A DNA stretch of 64,000 bases from assembly GCA_944472155.2 (NCBI GenBank), contig OX235271.1:117805329-117869328 (forward strand), read 5' to 3'. Origin of the DNA: Trichobilharzia szidati. Lineage: Eukaryota; Platyhelminthes; Trematoda; Strigeidida; Schistosomatidae. The number at the start of each line of letters is the position of its first letter. Position 1 is the stretch's first letter. The translations under genes and the position numbers were made by a program. The notes below the pieces were generated by a model, which ran no database searches, was not told the origin of the DNA, and saw only the letters and a list, made by a program, of their open reading frames with translations. Shown here in pieces: positions 23,652-35,665 of this stretch.

Positions 23652-25578
23652 TGTGCCAGATTTACATGAAGCAAACAGCACCCCGAAGACCAGATCAGTG
23701 TTGGTACTGTCAATAGAGAGCGAAGGAGAGTTCCGATCACTGAAGAAGATCCTACACGCCGGGTAGGCGTACTGGCATGATATGGTATTCTTATTGTGTG
23801 TTGGGCTTTTGTGTCTTGCTTTCCATTTTAGCCTAGTCCCAGTTGGCCTAGATTCCCGCGTTTTCAGTTAAGTTTAAGTTTATCGGCATGATGGAAAATA
23901 GGGATGAACCCTTTTTTGCCGGTGAGTGTCCTTGACATCCCTCATTTCTCATCTTCATACTTTAATTCGTCGCTCCAGTATTCAATGCTTTTTTAAGAGA
24001 TATCACAAGCGATATACTTCGTACAAAATCTTAGCAGTAGCACGGAACGCATCAAAATTTTCTTTGGTTTACTGACATATATTTTCATACAGTCCTTCTA
24101 CTTCTCACCATCAGCCACCAAATCCATACCATAATTTTCGCCAAAAACTTCAGTGTGTCTAATCTTGCTATTATTCGTATAACTCTAATGGATTTCACAG
24201 GCGTTTTTATCTTCTAGAACCTTTCTAGCTGATGCCTTACACTGCATATACTACTCAAAGAGTGCAATTGTCTAATACACTGAAAACATTTTGGTTGTTC
24301 ATTAATCCGTCGTTCCATTTTCACCTCCAGAATTGTATTTACTACTCATGAAATTGTTAACAAAGCCTCTCAGTTCTCAGTATGTTGATGTGTTGTAATA
24401 GTTTCAGTCAACAGCAACTTCTCTGTCTTTTTATGAGTTGGATAGTGAATCAACTTACTGTATGTTTAGACTAGCATGTGTTGCGCCAGAACTTTCAAGC
24501 ATTTAATGCTCTAACTCCCGCTTGATGCTTTGATTCTGTATCATAACACTAAGCTTCATCATTTTATATTATTATTTTCTATTCACCCCAGATTATTCTC
24601 CATCTCACTGATCTCTATTGCGTTGTTCCATCCAAGCATGATTGCTTTCATACCGATGGAATTTTCCACAAAACCAATATTTTAAATCTCATTTCAAACC
24701 GTCTTCCAATACTAGTCTAAGAGTCTGGAAAACAGATAACTGTAGCCAAAGAAGCTCGAATACCTAAGCTTCCCATCTTTAAACGTTTATCAGTGAAAAT
24801 GCCTTATTCTTTTGATGTCTTTCCATTTGGACCCTACATTGCTCTCATTTTAGCTTACATCTTATGTTCTGCGGGAGGCTACCGTCTCGTGTCTTATACG
24901 CGGTTGCACTTATTTGCCCTTAGAAAAGAGCGGAAATATTGAGGTACCAATTTGTAATGGTTCAGATCTTGAAAAGGAAGCCACTGGTTCCAAAAACGAT
25001 AGCCTAGTTCCTTTTCGTCGTGTGAACTTTATTGTCACCTTCGTGCTGTTTCATTTGACATCTGTGTTCTGCCTCTCAGTTATAGTTTGCTGCAGTGTGT
25101 TTGGCACCTAATTGCCTGTATTGTCTATTTTAAATGGGTGAGAGCTCAGTAGTCAGGGGAGTAAGACAGGAGAGGGTGTAAAGAAGTAAAACTATGAGTT
25201 TAGATGTCTACCCATTGATAGTGTATGAGATTTTAAATGGATAGGCCGTTTGGGTGCAGTTCTTGTGTCGCTGCATGATTGCTCAGCCTTCCTTTAAAGC
25301 TCTTTGCAGACGGTCCAGTAGTGGCGTCTGCCGGTAAGGAGTTCTAGGGGTGGAAAACCCACAGTGGGAAGAAATGGGAGCGCACTCGAGTCCTTGCCTC
25401 CTGGTGAACTATCCTTCGGGGATTTCAACGAGGAAGCCCATGTGTACTTAGTGGCAGAACAACTTTGTTTGGGTGGTTCTGGTTATTTGTTATCTTATAG
25501 GAAGTAATCAAGTCCCCTGTAAGCTGATGGTAGGGTGAAAAGACCTAATTTCTTTAGTCGTTCATCACACGGTTTGTT
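23652..25578. other. Possible 3' LTR start, then unassigned DNA
   Basis: TGTGCCAG at 23652 follows a purine tract and could begin a BEL LTR, but no second copy exists in the window to set its end. The rest shows no recognised gene; a 65-codon frame at 24914-25111 has a C-terminal hydrophobic segment and nothing else. About 25140-25570 is GC-richer and may be repeat-derived. Confidence 0.4.
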
Positions 25579-26901
25579 TTGGAGACCTATCACTCCTCTT
25601 GTCATCTGTCTTTGGACTCTCTAATTAAGGAAGATCTTGTTACAAGGTCTCAACACGGATTTCTCAAAAATAGGCCTTGCGTTACTTGCCACTTCGACTT
25701 TTTCAACTGCATCACTAGTAGTCGCCAAGCACGTAAGCTAGTTGTTGTTCTCTACTTCGATATATCTAGGGCATTTGACATGGTATCTCACAGTATTCTC
25801 TTCGAGAAGCTGTATTCATGTGGGATTCGCAATCCATTACTGAACTGGTTAAAATCGTTTCTAAGCAAAAGGGTACAAATAACCAAGGTTGGATCTGTAT
25901 TGTCTCATCCTAGGCAGATCACAAGTGGGGTTGTGCAGGGTAGTGTACTAGGTCCAGTTTTATTTACAGTATACATTAACAGCATTTGCAACTGCTTCAC
26001 CTCAGGTAAATCATTCCTATATGCTGACGACCTCAAAGTCGTTTACTCCTGCTACGCTCATGAATTAAGCGATATGTTAAATAAAATACATCTTGAACTA
26101 AATGGTCTCGCAACATGGTGTACTGAATCCTGTCTAAAGTTCAACACTGACAAGTGCGGCGGGATTTGTACCGGCAACAGTAACCTTGACCCGAATCTTG
26201 AAATAAATGGGCGTAAACTAGCCAAGCTCAACTCAGTCGTAGATCTCGGCATCAGATACTCTAGTAACTTAACGTTCTCTGAACAAACTGACTATGCCAG
26301 ACGTAAAACACAAATGCTCCTAGGATGCATAACTCGCAATTTCTTTTGTTGTGAAACTAGGGTTTTATTATATAAAGTATGTGTCCGACCTATTTTAGAA
26401 TACTGCCCGTTTATTCCTAGCGGACTCAGGCAAAATGACAAGCTTAAATTAGAAGGAGTGCAACGGCAATTCACCTTAAGAATTCTTGGTTTAGAAAGTG
26501 ATCTCGAATACTATGAATGTCACGAAAGAATAAGTTTAGAACCACTCTGGAAAAGACGTCTTAAGCTGAACCTAATTTTTTACTACAAGCTAACTAATCT
26601 GCTCGTGCACTCCTCCGATCCAATAATTAAACCTACCGCTGTCATCAGTTACAATCTTAGAAATCATCACAACCTAGCTGCTATAAGGCATTGTCAGACT
26701 TACATGCGGCACAACTTCTTCTTAAATAAGTTTTCAGTCATTTGGAATAGACTACCAGCTGATGTGCGCGGTGCAAACACGCTCGCTGTGTTCATCTTCT
26801 CAGTCACCAGACTGCTCAAAGATGATAATTCACTTCTGCGTCTGAATCCTACACCCTCTTTTTCACCCCACATAGATATTTTAAGTTCATTAAATGTGTA
26901 G
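25579..26901 (+). CDS. LINE reverse transcriptase, CR1/Jockey type, 5'-truncated but open
   Basis: 440 codons without a stop. In order: TRSQHGFLKNRPC, VVVLYFDISRAFDMVSH (palm Asp), TSGVVQGSVLGPVLFTVYIN, FLYADDLKVV (YADD at 26020-26031), WCTESCLKFNTDKC, VVDLGIRYSSNL, then the thumb and C-terminal region (VRPILEYCPFIPSG, FFLNKFSVIWNRLPADV) to TAG at 26899-26901. The endonuclease and the fingers of the RT are missing, so it starts inside the domain; the codon at 25579 is TTG. It is the best preserved RT in the window and probably the youngest LINE fragment. Confidence 0.9.
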   Translation: METYHSSCHLSLDSLIKEDLVTRSQHGFLKNRPCVTCHFDFFNCITSSRQARKLVVVLYFDISRAFDMVSHSILFEKLYSCGIRNPLLNWLKSFLSKRVQITKVGSVLSHPRQITSGVVQGSVLGPVLFTVYINSICNCFTSGKSFLYADDLKVVYSCYAHELSDMLNKIHLELNGLATWCTESCLKFNTDKCGGICTGNSNLDPNLEINGRKLAKLNSVVDLGIRYSSNLTFSEQTDYARRKTQMLLGCITRNFFCCETRVLLYKVCVRPILEYCPFIPSGLRQNDKLKLEGVQRQFTLRILGLESDLEYYECHERISLEPLWKRRLKLNLIFYYKLTNLLVHSSDPIIKPTAVISYNLRNHHNLAAIRHCQTYMRHNFFLNKFSVIWNRLPADVRGANTLAVFIFSVTRLLKDDNSLLRLNPTPSFSPHIDILSSLNV

Positions 26902-27539
26902 TTACAACAAACCACAATTATAAATTTTATATTATTGGAAGTACATGATAGACATTTTTACACACACAATATAAAAGTTAGCATCACGGGACTAGTTAGT
27001 TAGTGCGCCAAAATAACCATAGTTACTAAACAGAATATAAATGTATATATACATATTAATCACTCCCTAAGTACTCCACTTGCTGTCTTCTGCGTAGCTG
27101 TTCTTTGTCTTCTTTTTCTCACCATTTTAGCTTCCATTTGACTTTTTGAATGAGAATGAAGAATATGATATTTGACCATTTACAATGACAAATGATCTGC
27201 AAACATTATTGGTCCCATATCTTACAATTCCCTCGTGAATTACGCATTACCTTTCCCCACAACGCAACCTGGATTACAGTTGTGAAATATACCTTTATAC
27301 CAATAAAAAAGTACTGATTTATAATACTTCACGATTGCAACTTACGACATAACTGATCATGTCTGTAAAAATAGCTTGCATTTCTTGAAAACACCCGTTT
27401 ATAAGAAAATATAAACTGTCACTATTATTAGTCTACATTGAGTACAATTCACTTGTGATGTTACGATGAAAATGCTGACAAAAGTATACAAGTGCATTAC
27501 TTATTTTAAATTATTATCAAATTTGGATATAAATCAAGA
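26902..27539. other. LINE 3' flank and unassigned DNA
   Basis: AT-rich, no clear tail or target duplication for the LINE at 25579-26901. No gene seen. Confidence 0.45.
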
Positions 27540-27830
27540 ATAAGACTCGATGCCGTACACACCAAAGTTATACGGGGGAATGACTTCAAGCTTTATTTTT
27601 TTCCCAAGTATTTGTAATCCATCTAAAACATACCTGGGTTTTTTTGTTAATGCGAAGACAATATTTCTATATTTCTTGATGTGTTCCATTGAATGACTAG
27701 TTATCATATTGTTCCCATAGACAAAATGACTGCAACCTTATAATTTAACCATGAACCAAATTAATGTAATTTAAAAATACTTATCCATGCCTGTACAATT
27801 GGTGTGTCCTGCACAGGTGGGAAAAAATGT
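27540..27830 (-). repeat. Dispersed repeat, reverse copy (pairs with 35385-35665)
   Basis: The reverse complement matches 35385-35665: both contain AATTGTAC.GGCATGGATAAGT, GAAATATTGTCTTCGCATTAACAAAAA and GGGAAAAA.AATAAAGCTTGAAGTCA. The AATAAA near the shared end suggests the 3' end of a transcribed element such as a LINE or SINE. No coding frame is seen. Confidence 0.85.
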
Positions 27831-27944
27831 ATTTCATTAAATTACTATTATTAAATATGCTTACTAATCGTATATGTAATTTATCATATTGATGATGCCT
27901 GTAAACTGGCGTCCCTCATGCAAAAAATGAGAATATATTATTAT

Positions 27945-28120
27945 TATTAAGATTCGCGTCTCTTCTATGCAGTGCGGGTGTGATATAATTGTACATTTCA
28001 AGGTGTGCTTTGACGTATGCTTTGTAAACTTCAGAAAGAGCTGCTCTGGTCCTATGCGGACATAGCCTTCGGGTAAAACTTCTGTAAGGATCAGGTACAT
28101 TGCAGCTGCCGCGTAACTGT
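27945..28120 (-). pseudogene. LINE RT C-terminal scrap
   Basis: The reverse strand encodes RAALSEVYKAYVKAHLEMYNYITPALHRRDANL, matching the post-catalytic motif of CR1/Jockey RTs (compare RPLLEVHNIIAPPLLKRDANIL encoded near 43.65 kb), and then runs into an ATT repeat. Only a short piece remains. Confidence 0.55.
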
Positions 28121-28158
28121 ATCACCCATGTTATATAATCACTGCCTGTGGTTCTGAC

Positions 28159-28506
28159 ATGTCTGCTCAACATGCCAGACAAACCCCACTGTACCAGACC
28201 GACCACGGAAGTGAAGCAAAATTATCCAACAGATCAGCGTCACGCAAGCTGAGAGCAGAAACATTTACTGGAAGGAAAATAAGTGTGAGTAAAAGGCACA
28301 GACCGAAAACACCTAAACCGGTAAACACCCGTAATTTCTTAGTCCAGCAGAAACCATCAGATGAAATAAATTTCCCTTGTGGTAATTTACTTGTTCCTAC
28401 ACCACTGGCTATCGTCAAAGATCCATTAGTGTGGGAAGCACACCCGGAGCCTGTGAACCAGCATGAAAGGTCTTCACCACTTAAAAGGGATAGGGATGAT
28501 AGGTGA
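28159..28506 (+). CDS. Unidentified basic open frame
   Basis: 115 codons, rich in Arg, Lys and Pro (RSASRKLRAETFTGRKISVSKRH), ending HERSSPLKRDRDDR. No domain recognised. It sits among LINE fragments and its composition would suit part of a LINE ORF1, but there is no motif to support that. A spurious frame is possible. Confidence 0.25.
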   Translation: MSAQHARQTPLYQTDHGSEAKLSNRSASRKLRAETFTGRKISVSKRHRPKTPKPVNTRNFLVQQKPSDEINFPCGNLLVPTPLAIVKDPLVWEAHPEPVNQHERSSPLKRDRDDR

Positions 28507-29028
28507 AGGCGGTCTGTAGTTACCTTCAGTATTCCCGCTCATAGTGACAGCTTGCTAACTAAAAGGGCCCGTTCAACAAACACCAGTGGGAAGCCTTTCG
28601 ATAACACACGCTAAACTACATGGATTTTGCGACGTAAATACGACGCCAATAAATGTAACCCCAAGTCAATCAAGATAGTGGAACAAGTCTAACCAAAAAC
28701 GCCATTTATTAATAAGTTATCGTACACAGCTAAAAAGCTAAACTGTGGGCCGTGCTAGAGTTTTCTCGCATGACAAGCGAAGGAGTCGAATCAACACACG
28801 GCTCTCGAGAAATGCCAAACCGGGATGAGCGCGGAATGTATGTGCTCGATACGTATCTGTGGTAGTAGCTGTCTGCACAAGTGGGGTTGAGTGTTGTAGC
28901 ATATGAGAACTGAAGACTGCCCCACCCGCCACTCACACTCATGGCTGATACACCATGACTTGCTGCAATAAACTTCGGGAGCACAGACATTGAGTTAGCA
29001 GCTGAGAGCAGCGGACGATGCAGAGGCA

Positions 29029-29361
29029 ATGAGACTGGAAGCGGCAGAGAAAAGTAATGCCACAACCCTCACTCTAAGTGTCAAACCTATTCGTAGCAAA
29101 ATAAACAGAGGGCCACCGGGAGTTCAAAGTTATCACATAGGTGTACTTTTGGACTCATTCATTCAAAAGAAAAAACTGACACAGGTGCAAGAAGGCCTAG
29201 TAAGCCTGGAGTACTGGGAAATAGATAATGTATTAGTTTTCAACATGCACAAATGTTGGGCAATGCTCATCCGTCCGCCTGAAGAACAAAGGCAGTTGCA
29301 TCGACTGTGTAGAAGGCTTTTATTATTCACTGAGACAGAAAGCGATCTGGGCTACTCCTGA
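29029..29361 (+). CDS. Unidentified open frame
   Basis: 110 codons with no recognised family, running to TGA at 29359-29361. It has mixed charge and a Leu/Arg-rich end (RQLHRLCRRLLLF). The neighbourhood is LINE-derived; no splice sites or start context favour a host gene. Confidence 0.2.
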   Translation: MRLEAAEKSNATTLTLSVKPIRSKINRGPPGVQSYHIGVLLDSFIQKKKLTQVQEGLVSLEYWEIDNVLVFNMHKCWAMLIRPPEEQRQLHRLCRRLLLFTETESDLGYS

Positions 29362-31503
29362 CAGAGATTAGCCACAGATGACAACCATAAAGCGAACACG
29401 ACTGAAGCAACTAAAGTGATGCACTTCATACTTAAGTAGCGAGGGGAACTTAATCTTGGATACTTCATCCAATTTTGGTTCCATCCAAAACCTCACACAG
29501 TCAGTTCACCCCCTCTCCTGGAAAGAGTGTGAGAGAACGTCGCTAAGCCTTTCACTGAACTGAAATGTAGAAAGTGTCACGACTGGCTACAGCAGCTGGA
29601 TCCAAATAGCACCAGTTAGCGCACAGCGAGGGGTAACCACATCGCGGTGTACAAAATGATGTACATAAGAGTACACCCAATCCAAGACATGTTACCGGAA
29701 GAACGGTATGGAAATATTAACAATTAGTAATCAAAGTGAGGTAATAGACGTAAGCCACCTTTATAACTCACTGCCCTCCAATGCAGCAACTATGCCATAT
29801 GTTGGTGGCTTAACGAGAAGGATTGATTATCACACAAAACAGGTTTGTGGGCAACCGTAGAGGATGTAGACTAGTTCTATGTGACTGGACTGGTATTATG
29901 GATATCCCACCTACCTTGACATATCTTTAAATATCGTACTACTATATTATTACGCCTGCCTATATTAGTCTCGCTCCGTTTCTATTTCTTTTACCAGTGC
30001 GCATACTACCACTGCATTACACATGTTGTGGTAAGCAAACCCAAAATGATTAGACTGTGACACTTTTCGTTCAGATTTAGATGAAGCTCAAGCTGACTTG
30101 TTGCTCTGAGGTTACAAAGCCAGGCATTCACGCGATTTGACACTCTGTAGTGTTACGTCGGTCGATCAGGCACGATACCTAACTAGTTAAGCAGTCGTCA
30201 CAACCCCACTTCGTTCTTGTATTTTGAACGACTGTTGGTCATCTCAGCAGAAAAAGCACTTTGCAAGCTTGAGGAAAGGTACTTGTATTTGTATATAGCG
30301 TATCCTGTGCAACCATCGAAATCCTTTATTTTCTACACGCCAAATACTCTTATCTAGTTTACTTACTCTGTTTTCCGTCTCAACAAGCATTTTATCTCCA
30401 TCCCTGGTGCCTGTGATGACCTAACTGTGGGACCACCCGGTGAGACGCCAATGCCTTGGTACAAATCATGCATCCCCCAAATCGACTAGTGGGAACTCTC
30501 CTGAAGCGTTCAGCGAAGGTTCAGAGATCCAAGCGGCAGTTTGACTAGGGTCCGCCAATGGACCACAACCATTCAAAAACAATAAGTATTGAGAATAAAG
30601 AAATTTTAAGGTTCAAACATAGCTCTTCAGAAATATATTGCGTATTGGACTCATTAATTCTAGAAACTGACATCCAAAGCAATTGACAATGGATTTGTGT
30701 GGAGAGTGATAAGAGAAGCGCAGATAATTATTAGAATGGGATAAGCACAGACATGGAGCCTTCCGCCCTCAGCGAAAATATTCGTATATATATTTGTTTT
30801 TCTCGCATCTGTTTACTCTACTCATTTTCTTAAGTTCCTTTGCGGTATTTTCGCTCCGCCTTCGCTTCATCTGGCAAAATACGTTCACAAGTCCCAAAAT
30901 CGTCACTGGCTTAAGACAAATCGTGAATTTCCTCCAAATTAAATCGACTTCTTTTCTCTTGCTGTGTTTAGGCGAACTACAGCAGTCGAAGTAATAAATT
31001 TTCTTCATTAAAGTTCGCAAAGTATTTAGAAACGTCTCCGAAAGCGAAGAAACTAGTGCTCAAAAGTGAATAGGTATTCACAAGCATACCACATAGACAT
31101 TGGATATTGTTGAGGTGTGCAGTGGCGTCGTTTTGGAGGTGCGTGTTATGAAATACCTATTTTGTGAATTATCCGCTTGGGAAACCTGATCTCACTAGCC
31201 GGCGAATTAAATTCAACCATTACTTACATATTGAATCTCTGTGTGGTAAGTCCAGCTGTCTCGAACTACCGTCAAAGCTTCAGGTGCCACTTCTCTAGCA
31301 GCATCATCCTCGCTCGTTCAAGTAAACAAGACTTTTGGTCTACCACGTGATTGCTGTGAAGCCGATCATCCAGAAAGTACTAGGTAAAGTCGAAAACCCT
31401 TTCTTTTCCTTGTCTTGTACTTTTTCAATCTAATTTTTGTTCTTGCGGGTAGATACTATTGCACTCTTATTCCTATATAGCATAAGTTTTAGTGATTGTT
31501 AAT
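29362..31503. other. Unassigned DNA, probably the 5' flank or leader of the next LINE
   Basis: No recognised coding sequence, RNA or repeat. Overlapping frames on both strands at 30769-31020 are mirror images without a family. The last few hundred bases before 31504 may be the untranslated leader of the ORF1-bearing LINE. Confidence 0.4.
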
Positions 31504-32997
31504 ATGGCTGTCAAAAGTAGCCTTAGAAAAGGCAATAAAACACCATGCTCTGTAGTCACAAGAGCTTCAGCCAGAGAAGGCAAAAACCCAGGAACATCAA
31601 CACCTTCCCGCATACCGATCCTAAAGACTCGTGTAGGTCTTGTCTGTTCTGATACTACGCCTGCATTGCCACAGTCTAGTACTGAAACGGCGCAAGCAAT
31701 ACCATGTGGACAGGATACTACACTTGCATCCACTGAAAGCCAGTGCGTGAAACACAGCAAAATTAAAGGGAAACGCTCTAGACATCATAAGACCTTGAAG
31801 GCGTCATCAAGGAAGGGAGACGAATGCCAGGCGGGCAGTATCATAGTTTCTAAAGCTGACTCAGCGTTTGAATGTAATTTTTGCAAACGATGGGTGCACT
31901 GCCGTTGTGACAAAGAGGTGCCGAAATCATACTACGAGTTTATGAGAAATAACTCATGCCAGTGGTTTTGGTACATCTATCCACTCTGTCGCCCTGGCAC
32001 AGTCCCACACAACGTGTCTGTGGATAGCAGAAACAACACGCCACTCTTGTTTCCCAACACAGTCTCATGCAGCTCCCCAACTGATAACCCCATACTGCCA
32101 AAACTTGGTACAGACAGTAAGTAGGACACTCCAGTCCAACTGACTGGAAATGCCGATCTTCACAAGATGAAGATTCCCAAGGTTGCACCCACAACATCAG
32201 GGAAAGGTAAAATTGCCAAAGCACCACTTGCATCCACTAGCAAGCTTGGCAACACAGCAAAGGCTGGCCAAAACCTGATGAAGCCAAAAGTTACTGACGC
32301 TGCAAAGGAATACTAGCAGCCAAAGGTCAAACTTAAGTCTAAGGTTAGTCGGTCTAATTCTCTTATCCTTTTTAATGTACCTGTGAGCAAGGATAGCTTG
32401 CTCGAACAACGGGCCCTGTTTGATCAGGAACAGTGGTCCAACTTGTGCAATAAATTAGGTCTGAACATTAGTTCAGCGGAGTTGTGCAGGCTGTCCAGGG
32501 GTGTCCACACACCTCAAGGTAAGCAACTCCCATTGAGGGTTACACTGAACTCTACTGAAGAGGCCGAAAGAGTACTATTACTGGCTCAGGTACTAGCCAT
32601 CGACAGACGTTCGAGCACAAGGGTGAGACAAGACAGACCATGGGCTATCAGACGAATGGCGAGGGAGTCACCAGAACTGATGCTTTCCACCTCTGTGGTG
32701 GTAAACGGCGTTCCGGGGCTGGAAACGGACACTGCTTGTGAAAAACGCGTGCATGACGTACACCAATGGAGATGGCTGTCATCTCAGATGGCCCTCGATG
32801 CTTCTGGAGACATCTCTATTTCCCGACTACCTCCTCTCGCTCATGTCACACTGATTAGCTCTCCAAAGCTGCTAAGTGTCACATTCAACTCCCCGGAGCA
32901 GTTGGCCATAGTGCTTCAGCGGTGGTATGAGACCAAGGGAAAAACGGGAGGACACATCCGAAAGCAGACCTCGAACCATAAGGAAGCAGCAAACTGA
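31504..32997 (+). pseudogene. LINE ORF1 with a PHD-like zinc finger, two in-frame stops
   Basis: ORF1 of CR1-type LINEs is an RNA-binding or chaperone protein. From ATG 31504 the frame is basic and Ser/Thr-rich, then shows a C4HC3-like finger: FECNFCKRWVHCRCDKEV followed by NSCQWFWYIYPLC, where the penultimate expected Cys is Tyr. TAG at 32122-32124 and another TAG near 32314 interrupt one otherwise continuous phase that resumes to TGA at 32995-32997. The last 200 codons (LRVTLNSTEEAERVLLLAQ, PRLPP-like LPPLAHVTLISS) look like an RRM-type fold but are not diagnostic. The matching ORF2 endonuclease follows at 34239. Confidence 0.7.
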
Positions 32998-33081
32998 GGC
33001 TTCAATGCGTCTTCAAGCTTCAGTAACACTAGGGCGATGCAGTTCTGAGAATAACAGTCTGTGCCACCCAAGTTTCCTGCC

Positions 33082-34172
33082 TAAATAATAATAGCTTTAT
33101 TCCAAACAGTATTTGTGGTACAGGTATGGAATTTTCAGCGTGCATTACAATGTTGCATCTAATTGCCTCATAAATTTTATAAGATTTTAAAAATAAAAAG
33201 CAACAACTACAAAAAGAAAAAGAAATAAATAAAAGAAATAAAAAAGAACACCACTGCATTCACATTTTAAACAATGCACCACAGGATATGAAATATAAAA
33301 TTAGTGTGTAATAGAATATGTGAGCAACAATATAATAGTAACAAAGAAAGGAGAACAAAAGCTAATAGGAACTACTTGTTAGAGTGCCGCAGTAAGTTGA
33401 TCGTGCCATATCTAACAGATTTCTCATCACATAACAGCTGTGCCAGATAAGGTATTGTGGAGATTTTGTACTTGGTAGTCCTGGCATATAGCCTCCTATA
33501 GTTGCTTCTAGTTCTACCAGATGAAATGCAAGGAGAGAGCTGCGTATAGAGAGGGTGTTCGGGGTCTGACAATATAGAATTCGCTAGTTTGTTACATGAC
33601 ATTATATGTCTATCCACAATGGTGTTAACCAGTTGGTTTAACGAAATCCCACTTCCCCTACTAACAGCTTTTAGTGCCCTGCGCAGCAAACCAAAGTCTT
33701 TCTTAAGTAGTCCAGGAAAGATTAATGGGGAGCAGTAGAGAGGGATGGTTAGAATACAAGAGTTGACAAACTGAGAAGGCAAAGACTGCTTTATACCAAA
33801 CTGCCTTAACTTCCTAACGTAGAACGTTAAGCGAAACATCTTTCTAGTAACTAGCAAGATGTTAGAGGACCAGGAAAGATCGGAGGAAATACTCAGTCCA
33901 AGGTACTTGACATTAGACGTAGTTTCAACCTCTATGCCGTTAATGATAGTGGGACTATGTGAGCTAGCTAGTTGTTGTAGGTCACGTCTTCGTCCGAAAG
34001 TGAAATTTACTACCTGACATTCAGATGGATTCAGCTTAAGACCGTTTGAAGAGGGCCACTGACTGATTTCCAAGAGAAAGTTATTTAATTTGGAACAGTC
34101 TGACTGAGAGTTGACAGGCATGGAGACAGAGAGGTCATCAGCATACTTGACAAAAGTGGCTACATCAGAATC
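33082..34172 (-). mobile_element. CR1/Jockey-like LINE 3' fragment inserted in reverse
   Basis: On the reverse strand the piece starts just before the RT active site and ends in an AATAAA signal plus an ATTATTATT tail at 33081-33110. It is the same family as the LINE at 2355-7803. It separates ORF1 (ending 32997) from the endonuclease (from 34239) of a + strand LINE, so it is a nested, 5'-truncated insertion. At its 5' junction CATCAGAATC is repeated in tandem (34163-34182). Confidence 0.85.
33372..34172 (-). pseudogene. CR1-like LINE RT, from the active site to the C-terminus
   Basis: Reads TFVKYADDLSVSM (active site), WPSSNGLKLNPSECQVVNF, VEVTTSNVKYLGLSIS-like thumb start, RKMFRLTFYVRKLRQFGI, LFVNSC.LTIPLYCSPLIFPGLLKKD and IVDRHIMSCNKLANSI, ending KISTIPYLA...NLLRHSNK. 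The frame is open through the whole piece; the predicted frame continuing past 34172 to 34289 is unrelated sequence across the junction. Without the N-terminal half it cannot work. Confidence 0.88.
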
Positions 34173-34238
34173 CATCAGAATCAGCCAACTAGTGCCAACA
34201 TTAAGTCCCCTACCAGAAGACAGCCTCACGTCAACTAC

Positions 34239-35338
34239 CACACAACACCCTGAGGTTGTGAGACTCACTGTCAGTTGCCTATATAGCAATGTGACGGGGA
34301 TGAGAGGAAAAATACGTGAACTCCGAAATCTTTAAGCACACCTACAACTGAAAATGATCATTCTCAACGAAACATGGCTAACCCCGTCTGTCGCCGATAA
34401 TGACATCAGTATAGGTGATATAACTCTGATCAGGAGAGACAGGGACCATAACGAAGGAGGGGGAGTCGCTATATACTTTGACAGGTAAATCAAATGTGTG
34501 CGCGCAAGGGACCCACCACTTACAGAACTCCCAGACTCCATATGGTGTCATTTCACCGTAGGCCACGCCAAGCACTTACTGGGTAGCATCTACCGATCAC
34601 CCACCTGTGGGGCAGAGCACAATCAGCTACTCCTCAGCACTATCACTGAACCTTAGCTCGGGGTATGCTAAGGGAAAATTTGGCCAAAATCTACTGCAAA
34701 CTATTCGAAACACGGGACTGGCTGAGAACGTTGGAGACGACACTAGGTGGGGCCCTAGAGGAATCTCATCAAAACTATACTGCATTCTAACTAGTGACCA
34801 ACTAGTTGTGAAAAATGTCCAGATCATGAATCCTCTAGGAAGTAGTGGCCATGCAGTCATAGGTTTCGATCTCGTTCTCCGTGAGCATTTGCAGTGTGTT
34901 ACAGCGAGGCTGACCATGCTGAAATGCGGAGGCTCTTGTCCGACGCAGACTGGCCCTTGGCGTGGAATGAGCTATCTGTGGATAAATACTGGGAAGTGGT
35001 AAAAAAGATTATTCATACAGTAATCTCACAACACAGCCCAAAGGGAAGTCACCACGGTTGAAGAGAGGCACGCAACGAATTCTGCAAGCAAAGCGGAAGG
35101 TTCGGCTTACGTGACGCGTTTCAAAGAGTCAGATCGACCACGACACATACATGAAACTCAGTAACCGGTGCAACGCGAGAGTCAGGAGCGAGAGGAGGTC
35201 AGTTCAGGCTAACGTTGCTAAAAAACTCCTAGCAAACCCCAAGAACTTGTACCGATTCATGTTGGTAGTAGCCTTAGTAGGCTCAAAACGTCAATATCTC
35301 ACTAGTCCGGAGATGGCTGAAACATTCAGTTTAGCCTA
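34239..35338 (+). pseudogene. LINE ORF2 endonuclease of the interrupted + strand element
   Basis: Reads LTVSCLYSNVTGMRGKIREL, stop, then LKMIILNETWL (catalytic Glu), RDHNEGGGVAIYFD, LLGSIYRSPTCG, and after a deletion LAENVGDDTRWGPRG and PLGSSGHAVIGFDLVL, where the SDH motif has decayed to SGH. Several phases and stops are needed. The final part (KLLANPKNLYRFM, SPEMAETFS) is linker sequence seen before CR1-type RTs. The element stops near 35340 without its RT. Confidence 0.75.
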
Positions 35339-35384
35339 AACAGCAATGTGGGTTTTACCGTTACGGACCAAATTGGTGGCACTA

Positions 35385-35665
35385 TGTATATATATTCCTG
35401 TTTATGCAGGAACATACTAATTGTACGGGCATGGATAAGTTATTACATAAATTACACATGTTCCGATGTATGTTGAATTTACAGTTTGTTTGTTCTTTCT
35501 GACATTAGAGTCAGTCGGAACAGTCTGCAAAATAGTCTGTCTGTGTAACATATAAAGAGATATAGAAATATTGTCTTCGCATTAACAAAAATCCCAGACT
35601 TCAGATGAATGTAATACAAATATCTGGGAAAAATAAAGCTTGAAGTCAATTCTCCTATAAAACTT
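35385..35665 (+). repeat. Dispersed repeat, forward copy (pairs with 27540-27830)
   Basis: Opposite orientation to the copy at 27540-27830; ends with AATAAAGCTTGAAGTCA. It begins at or just after the 3' break of the LINE remnant at 35340. Confidence 0.85.
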
